This document shows, piece after piece, positions 57,401 to 64,000 of a stretch of DNA of 64,000 bases; position 1 is the first letter of the stretch; each line of letters begins with the position of its first letter. Below the pieces are notes generated by a model. That model had not been told where the DNA came from. It saw only the letters and a list, made by a program, of their open reading frames with translations, and searched no databases. A program made the position numbers and the translations under genes. Origin of the DNA: Theropithecus gelada (Eukaryota; Chordata; Mammalia; Primates; Cercopithecidae); contig NC_037672.1 in the NCBI RefSeq assembly GCF_003255815.1, forward strand, positions 101,752,387 through 101,816,386, written 5' to 3'.

Positions 57401-58809
57401 TGGCTTTTTGCTTGTCAGAGTTCTTACATTGGTTCTCATCTGTGTGGACTGATGTTTCTTAAGTCTTTGAACTTGTTGTCTTTGGATGGTTTTGTTTTGC
57501 CTTCATATTCTTTGATGTCTTTTATGGTTTCATTGGGGTATAAAATGGGTTCAGTTGACTGGCTTTGTTTCTGGAAGACTTCTGGGGGTCAAGGCTTATT
57601 AGCTTATCCCTCCTGGGCTGTGTGCTCTAGCACCAGGAGGCTGGTCCTGGGTCCCTAGCTTTGTTCTCTGGCTCCTCAATGTAAGAAACCTGCCACACTG
57701 GGAGGGCTGAGGTGTTCCCAGGTCTTTGGCAACAACTCTGATGGAGAGTGCCAGCCACAATGCTACACTGGGGCTGTGGCAGTGGGGTCCATGCCTGTTC
57801 TCATGCATCAGCAGGAATAGCTCTGCAGCAGGGTTCATGTGAGTTGACAGGGGTGGGACACCAAGGGAGGTAGAGTGCTATTGTCCAGGCATGTTCTTGT
57901 GCTGGCAGCTGTATAACACAATTCTTGTGTAGCAGTGGGGGTGGGGCACTGGCAAGGGCAGGTTGCTGGTAGGGGCGGAGCAATGTTGTTTGTGTATGGG
58001 TAAACTGCTGGGGGAGGAGAGGCAAGGTGCACCTGCATACATGTGTCAGCACACAATGGGTGAGAGTGGCTCCCATATGGAGTGCATGCTGCAAAGTCAT
58101 GAGAAGAGGCTGCAGTGGGAGGATACTGCAGCTTGGTGGCTGCACATTGGTTGGGGACAGGAGTTATGACGATGACGCCCGCATCCAAGGCTTCTCTGCA
58201 ACCAGTAACAGAAGGCTGAGGCCCCAGGAGATGCTGGTGGACAGGGAGGCACCAAGATCAGACAGATCCCACCCAAAAGGTAAGGCTATTCTGTTCTGTC
58301 CAGGTCCAGCAGTCACCAAATGCCAATGCCACTTAGAGGAGCATGATGAGCCTTTGTGATGGGTGGGTGTCCCTGACCATGTTCCCCTGACCATGTTCCA
58401 CTGAAGCAATTCCCATGCCAAACCCTCTGGGGTCTGCACAAGCTGTAGTCCTGCTCCTGTTACATATCTAAACAGCTCTCCTTGTCAGCTCAGGTGCTCC
58501 TGGGGACCACAGGGTCTCCTGTAGCTAGGATTCTGGGAGGCTGTGGTGAGAGTGGGCCACTCCTTCCCTGTTCAAGTCACCTCTTCTGCAGGAGCTGCTG
58601 GGGACCAGGAGCAAGTCCTACTGCTTGGCAGCTCTGTGAAGTGTTCCCAGCTTCCTCTATTCAGCTTAGGATCTGTGTCCTCTTTCCATCCATTCTAAAT
58701 GTCTTCTCTCCAAAGATCTGCTTGGGGTGTGCCAGTCTTCCCAATGGCCTGGTTTGATCTTGATCCGTAGAAGCTGTTCTTCCTAGTTGTGTCTAGTCAG
58801 CCATCTTGC
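57400..58809 (-). promoter_or_regulatory. L1 5' UTR with internal promoter region, decayed
   Basis: GC-richer block (about 57600-58780) upstream of ORF1 on the minus strand, ending at the L1 start. In the family this region carries the internal Pol II promoter and an antisense promoter. Whether anything is still active cannot be told from sequence. Long frames on both strands here (for example 57801-58188) are by-products of the low-stop GC-rich UTR. Confidence 0.6.
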
Positions 58810-59961
58810 ACAAATTTTTTTTAAAATAGAAATTATATGTCTGCTCTCAGACCACAATGGAATTAAATTGGAAATCAATAACATGAAGATAGGTAGAAAA
58901 AGTCCAAAACTTAGAGGTTAAACAATGCATTTCTAAATAACATGTGGATCAAAGAAGAAATTGCACAAAAAATTTTTAAAAAATTTTGAACTAAATGAAA
59001 ATAAGAATATACCCTGTCCAAATCTGTAATACAGCAAAATCAGTGCTTACTGAGAAATTTATAGTATTGAATTTATATAGGAAAAGAAGGAAGATCCAGA
59101 ATAAAAAATTTAAGCTTCTACCTTAAGAAATAGAAAAGCAAGACTCAATGAAATGCAAACTAAAGGAGAAAATAAACAATACAAATGAAAACAAATTACA
59201 AAACCAGAAATGCAAGAGAGGACATTATTATGAATCTCATGGGCATGGAAAGAATAGTGAAGCAATACTATGAGCACTATATGCACACAAATTTGATAAC
59301 TTAGATGAAATGGACCAATTCCTTGAAAGATACAATCCACCAAAACTCACACAAGAAGAAATAAACAATCTGAACTGAATTATAGCTTAAATAAATGGAA
59401 ATAATAATTTTAGAACTTCCAAAAAGAGAAACAAATAGACTCAGATGAGTTTACTGGTGAATTCTACCAAGCATTAGAGAAATAAATTATGCTAGTTCTT
59501 GAAGACAAAAGCAAAAGTAATGATTTCTAATTCTATGAGTTCGGTAATACTTTAATAACAAAAGCAAACAAGATACTTAAAAAAACTACAAACCAATCTC
59601 CATCATAAGCATAGGTGCAAAAATTCTCATACAAAGCAAACCAAATGTAACTGTCTATAAAAAAAATGCACCAAGGCCACTTGGAATTTATCCAGATATT
59701 CAAGGTTGGGTCAAGATTTGAAAAGTAACTAATACAATTCATCACACAAAAGGCTGAAGAAAAAAAACCATAATCGTATCAGTAGATGCACAAAAGGCAT
59801 TTGAAACAATCTAACATTTACCCATGATACAAACTCTCAGCAAACTAAGGATAGAGGAGAACATCTCAACTTGATAAAGAATATCTACAAAAAACCTATA
59901 GCTAGCAATATGTAATGATAAGAAACTAGAAGATTTCCTACTAAGATTAGAACAAGGACTC
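58810..59961 (+). mobile_element. Ancient L1M ORF2 fragment
   Basis: Resumes at ACAAATTT with CAGACCACAATGGAATTAAATTGGAAATCAATAACA, then GAATTCTACCAAGCATTAGAGAAA, TTTATCCAGATATTCAAGG and AGTAGATGCACAAAAGGCATTTGA, the sense order of L1M ORF2 from the endonuclease end to the RT region. Heavily mutated. It stops at 59961, where the next L1 begins. Confidence 0.8.
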
Positions 59962-60286
59962 CATATGTTTGGGAGAAAATAAGGGAAGAGAACAAGAGTC
60001 TCTGCCTGGTGATCCAAAGAATTCTCTTGGATTTTGTACAAGACCAACAAGATGATAACTCTGTGAGTCAGCAAGAACCACTCCTTATTGGACTTGGGGT
60101 GTACCCTTAAGCAGATACAGCCTAGATTAAAAATACCCAAGTCCTTTCAAATATTTGGAAAAACTTCTAAAGAAAAATGGCTATAAATAAGCGCAAATAG
60201 ATCACAGATAAAGATCACAAAATACCTGACTCTTAAATTCCCAGACACCTAAGTACATCTATTAGCATCAGCACCATCCAGGAAAA

Positions 60287-61500
60287 CATGAACTTGCCAA
60301 ATGAACTCAACCAGTTACCAGGGACCAATCCTGAGAAACAGATAAGTAAGCTTTCAGACAGATAATTCAAAATAGCTGGGTTGAGGAAACGAAAGAAGAT
60401 TCAAAATAACACAGAGAAGGTATTCATAATTCTATCAGATAAATCTAAAAAGGACATTAATATAATTCAAAAGAATAAAGCTGAAATTCTGGAGCTGAAA
60501 AATGCAATTCGAACACCGAAGAATGCATCAGAGTCCTTTATAGCAGAATAAATCAAGCAGAAGAAAGAATTGTTGAGATTGAAGACAGGCTATTTGAAAA
60601 TACATAGTCAGAGGATATGAAAGAAAAAAGGATAAAAAACAATGAAGCATGCCTACAGCATACAGAAAACAGCATCAGAAGTTCAAATCTAAGAGATTTT
60701 GTCCTTAAAGATGAGGTAAATGGAGATATAGGAGGCCGGGTGTGGTGTCTCATGCCTGTAATCCCAACACTTTGGGAGGCTGAGGCAGGTAGATCACAAG
60801 GTCAGGAGTTCGAGACCAGCCTGACCAACAGGGTAAAGTTCTGTTTCTACTAAAAATACAAAAATTAGCTGAGCATGGTGGTGGGCACCTGTAATCCCAG
60901 CTACTTGGGAGGCTGAGGCAGGAGAATCTCTTGAACCTGGGAGGTGGAGGTTGCAGTAAGCTGAGATTGTGCCACTGCACTCCAGCCTGGGTGACAGAGT
61001 GAGACTCCATCTCAAAAAAACAAAAACAACAACAAAAGGATTAGAAAGTTTATTCTAAAGGATAATAACAGAGAATTTTCCAACCCTAGAGAAAGATATC
61101 AATATTCCAAGTACAAGAGCGTTATAGGACACCAAGCATATTTAACCCAAAGAAAACTACATCAAGACATTTAAGAATCAAACTACCAAAGGCCAAGGAT
61201 AAGGAAAGAATCCTAAAAACAGCAAGAGAAAAGAAACAACAAACAATGGAGCTCCACTACATCTGGCAGCAGATTTTTCAGTGGAAACCTTACAGGCAGC
61301 CAGGAGAAAGTGTCATGACATATATAAAGTGCTGAAGAAAATATATATATATATTACCCTAGAAAAGTGTATTTCACGAAAATATCCTTCAAGTATGAAG
61401 AAAAAATAAGGACTTTTCCAGACAAAAAAAAAAAAAAAAAAACAAAAACTGAGGGACTGCATCAATACCAGAATACTCCTACAAGAAATACTAAAGGTAG
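60287..61500 (+). pseudogene. L1 ORF1 relic, interrupted by Alu
   Basis: Starts near the ATG at 60287 (AAACATGAACTTGCC), shows AGCAGAAGAAAGAATTGTTGAG (coiled-coil region), and resumes after the Alu with AACAGAGAATTTTCCAACCCTAG and TACAGGCAGCCAGGAGAAAG. An A-run expansion at 61422-61440 lies in its C-terminal part. Confidence 0.8.
60734..61036 (+). mobile_element. AluS-type SINE inside L1 ORF1
   Basis: Sense Alu from GGCCGGGTGTGG to an A-rich tail (AAAAAAACAAAAACAACAAC). L1 sequence continues at TTAGAAAGTTTATTC. Several CpG to TpG/CpA changes indicate AluS age. Confidence 0.93.
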
Positions 61501-62052
61501 TAACTCAATCATCAAGAAAATGACATTAATGAGCAATAAACAATCACCTGAAGGTATAAAACTCACTGTTAATAGTAAGTACACAGAAAAATACAGAATA
61601 TTATAACACTGTAACTGTGTTGTAAAAACTACTGTTATCCTAAGTAGGAAGACTAAACAATGAACAAATCAAAAATAGTAACTACAAGAACTTTTCAAGA
61701 CATAGTCAGTACAACAAGATGTAAATAGATACAACAAAATGTTAAAAAGCAGGACAAAATTGAAGTGACTTTTTATTAGTTTTTTTTTTTTTTTTTTTGC
61801 TTATTTGTTTGTTATACAAATAGAGTTCAGTTGTTACTAGGTTAAAATAATGGGTTATAAGATAGTATTTGCAAGCCTCATGGCAATCTTAAACCAAAAA
61901 ACATACAATGCATACACAAAAATTTTAAAAAAAAATTAAAAAGAGGCTATGGCATGTCACCAGACAAAATTATCATCACTGGAAGAAGACAGTAATAAAA
62001 GAAAGAAAGCAGAAAGAGAATAACACAAAACAACCAGAAAACAAATAACAAA

Positions 62053-63990
62053 ATGGCAGGAGTAAGACCTTACTTGTCAACAATAATATTGCATGTGAAT
62101 GGACTAAACTCTCTAATCAAAAGATATAGATTAGCTGAGATGAAAAAGCAAGGCTCATTGACCTGTGGCCCAAAGAAACACAACTCACCTGTAAAGACAC
62201 AAATACACTGAAAATAAAGGATGGAAAAAGATATCCCGTGCCAATGAAAACCAGAAAAGAGCAGAAGTTGCTATACATATATCTGACATAATAGATTTCA
62301 AGATGAAAACTAAAAGAAAAGACAAAGAAAGTCACTATATGATGATAGAGGAGTTGACTGAGTAAGAAATAATTTTATTTATAATGCATTAATATCACAG
62401 TATAATTTTAAATATATACGCACCCAACAAGAGGATATAATTTTGTTAATATATTCAAATTTTAATAGAATTTTAAATATATATGCACCCCAAACTGTAG
62501 CATCCAGATATATAAAGGAAATATTATTAGACCTAAAGAGAGAAACAGGCACAAATACAATAATATTTGCAGATTTCAAGCACTGGACAGCTTTCAGCAT
62601 TGGCCAGCTCTACCAGACAGAAAATCAACAAAGGAACATGACACTTAATCTACACTATAGACCAAATGGATCTAGTATATATTTACAAAACATTTCATCT
62701 AAGAGCTGCAGAGAAACATATTCTTTTCCTCAGCACATGAATTATTCTCAAGAATAAACCATACGTTAAGTCACAAAAAATGTCTTAAAATATTCAAAAA
62801 GTTGATATAATGTCAAGAATCTTCCTTGACCTTAATGGAATATAACTAAAAATTAGTAAGAAGAGAAATTGTGGAAACTATAAAACTACATGGAAATTAA
62901 ACAATATGCTCCCAAATGACCAGTGGGTCAATGAAGAAATTAAGATAAAAATTGAAAAATTTCTTGAATCAAATGATAATAAAAACACAACATACCAAAA
63001 CCTATTGGATACAGCAAAAGTAGTAGATGTGCCTACATCAAAAAAAGAGGGAAAATTTTAAATAAGCAATCTTACGATTCATCTTAAAGGACAAGAAAAG
63101 CAAGAGCAAACCAGACCCAAAATTAGTAGAAGAAAAGAAATAATAAAGATCAGAGCAGAAATAAATAAATTTGAAATGAATAATACAATCCAACGTCAAT
63201 GAAACAAAAAGTGTGTTTTTTGGAAGTTAAATAAAACTGACAAACTTTTAACCAGATTAAGAAAAATAGAGAAGATCCAAATAAAGAAAATTAGAAATAA
63301 GAAAGGAGACATTACAACTGACACTGCAGAAATTCAAGAGATAATTAGTGGCTACTCTGAGCAATTACATGCCAATAAACATACAAAAATCAGCAACCTT
63401 TCTATATGCCACCAGTGAATAATGTGAAGGAGAAATTAAAAAGTAATCCCATTTACAATAGCCACACATAAAGTTAAATACCTAGCAATTAACAAAGGAA
63501 GTGAAAGATCTCTATAGTGAAAACTATAAAACACTGCTGAAAGAAATTGAAGAGGACACCAACAAATGGAAAAATATTTCATATTCACAGATTGCAAGGG
63601 TCAATATTGTTAAAATGTCCATACTACCCAGAGCAATCTACAGATTCAATGCAGTCTTACAAAATATCAATGGTATTCTTCACAGAAATAGAAAAAAACA
63701 TCTTCAAATGTATATGATACTACAAAAACTAAAAATAACCAAAGTTTTCCTGAACAAAAAGAGAAAAAATGAAGCAAAAACATTACCAGACTTCAAATTA
63801 TACTACAGAGTTACAGTAACAAAAACAGCATGGTACTTGCATAGAAACAGACACATAGACCAATGAAACAAAATAGAGAACCTAGAAGAAAATCCACACA
63901 CTTACAGTGAACTGGTTTTCAACAAATGTGCCAAGAACATACACTAGGAAAAAGACAGTCTCTTCAATAAATGGTACTGGGAACACTGGA
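62053..63990 (+). pseudogene. L1 ORF2 relic with internal deletion
   Basis: The ATG context at 62053 (ATGGCAGGAGTAAG) fits the start of ORF2. The endonuclease region is partly open at 62443-62757 (LNIYAPQTVASRYIKEI, then FADF where the family has GDFN). At about 63377 the sequence jumps from the pre-RT linker to the post-RT part (ATACAAAAATCAG, then frame 63501-63866 with KDLYSENYKTLLKEI and LPDFKLYYRVTVTKTAW). The RT core with its FADD box is missing. It continues outside the window. Confidence 0.85.
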
Positions 63991-64000
63991 TATCCATATG

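Larger units (their letters stand above)
52362..58809 (-). mobile_element. Essentially full-length LINE-1, antisense
   Basis: About 6.4 kb from poly(T) and 3' UTR (52362) through ORF2, inter-ORF spacer and ORF1 to a GC-rich 5' UTR that ends in the reverse of the L1 start motif (AGCCATCTTGCA, that is TGCAAGATGGCT). ACAAATTT flanks both sides (52354-52361 and 58810-58817). There is no Alu and no inversion. Many stops and frameshifts show it is an old L1PA13-L1PB/L1MA-age copy, not active. Confidence 0.9.
59962..64000 (+). mobile_element. LINE-1 (L1MA/L1PB-type), cut by the window edge
   Basis: Starts part way into the 5' UTR (GAGTCTCTGCCTGGTGATCC), then ORF1, the spacer, ORF2 and on beyond the right edge. 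An Alu interrupts ORF1 at 60734-61036. ORF2 has an internal deletion at about 63377-63382. It faces the L1 at 52362-58809 head to head, separated by the L1M fragment. Confidence 0.9.

Noticed and set aside
57801..58439. Overlapping long frames on both strands (up to 117 codons)
   Set aside because: They lie in the GC-rich 5' UTR of an antisense L1, where stops are rare by composition.
1..64000. A new coding system hidden in the window
   Set aside because: All strong coding signals trace to L1, L2 or L3/CR1; remaining frames are short and consistent with chance in AT-rich DNA.

Overview
The window looks like primate nuclear DNA from a gene-poor, AT-rich region. It is dense with Alu and primate LINE-1 (L1) copies, older L1M, L2, MIR, MER5 and L3/CR1 fossils, and microsatellites. 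I found no host protein-coding gene, rRNA, tRNA or CRISPR array that I can support. Every long open frame lies in a transposon relic or has no recognisable homology. Two features fit an Old World monkey better than a human: an AluY-type element at 2739-3037 with changes I associate with the cercopithecid AluYR lineage, and an 18-bp tandem duplication in the L1 3' UTR at 343-378. The lineage call rests on remembered consensus sequences, not on an alignment.

Layout. 1-490 is the 3' end of a young L1. An L2 follows (about 670-972 and 5424-5640), split by an inverted (twin-primed) L1 at 973-5407. That L1 itself carries an AluY, an AluS and a second, smaller twin-primed L1. A minus-strand L1PB-like copy lies at 6149-8550. 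A 5.3-kb twin-primed L1 (9403-14676) has clean target-site duplications and a nested Alu. 14.7-26 kb is mostly old DNA: a MaLR LTR, L1M fragments, an Alu, and a nearly perfect 154-bp inverted duplication (21546-21699 against 24107-24260), the most unusual structure in the window. 26-38 kb holds a truncated L1PA, MIR, degenerate L2 (including a reverse-transcriptase relic), an Alu, L2 and long L1M remains. 38-52 kb has small L1 copies (one twin-primed with only about 24 inverted bases), a degenerate minisatellite, MER5A, MIR, L3/CR1, L2 and several dinucleotide repeats. 52.3-58.8 kb is an essentially full-length minus-strand L1 inserted into an L1M ORF2. From about 59.96 kb to the window end is a plus-strand L1MA/L1PB-type copy with a nested Alu and an internal ORF2 deletion.

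Nothing here acts as an operon or pathway. The relationships are insertion events: the order of nesting gives a relative history, and at least four L1 copies show the 5' inversion produced by twin priming. All L1 and L2 reading frames are broken, so none is expected to be autonomous. No undescribed coding system was found. The best leads are the 154-bp inverted duplication and the nested twin-primed L1 pair.
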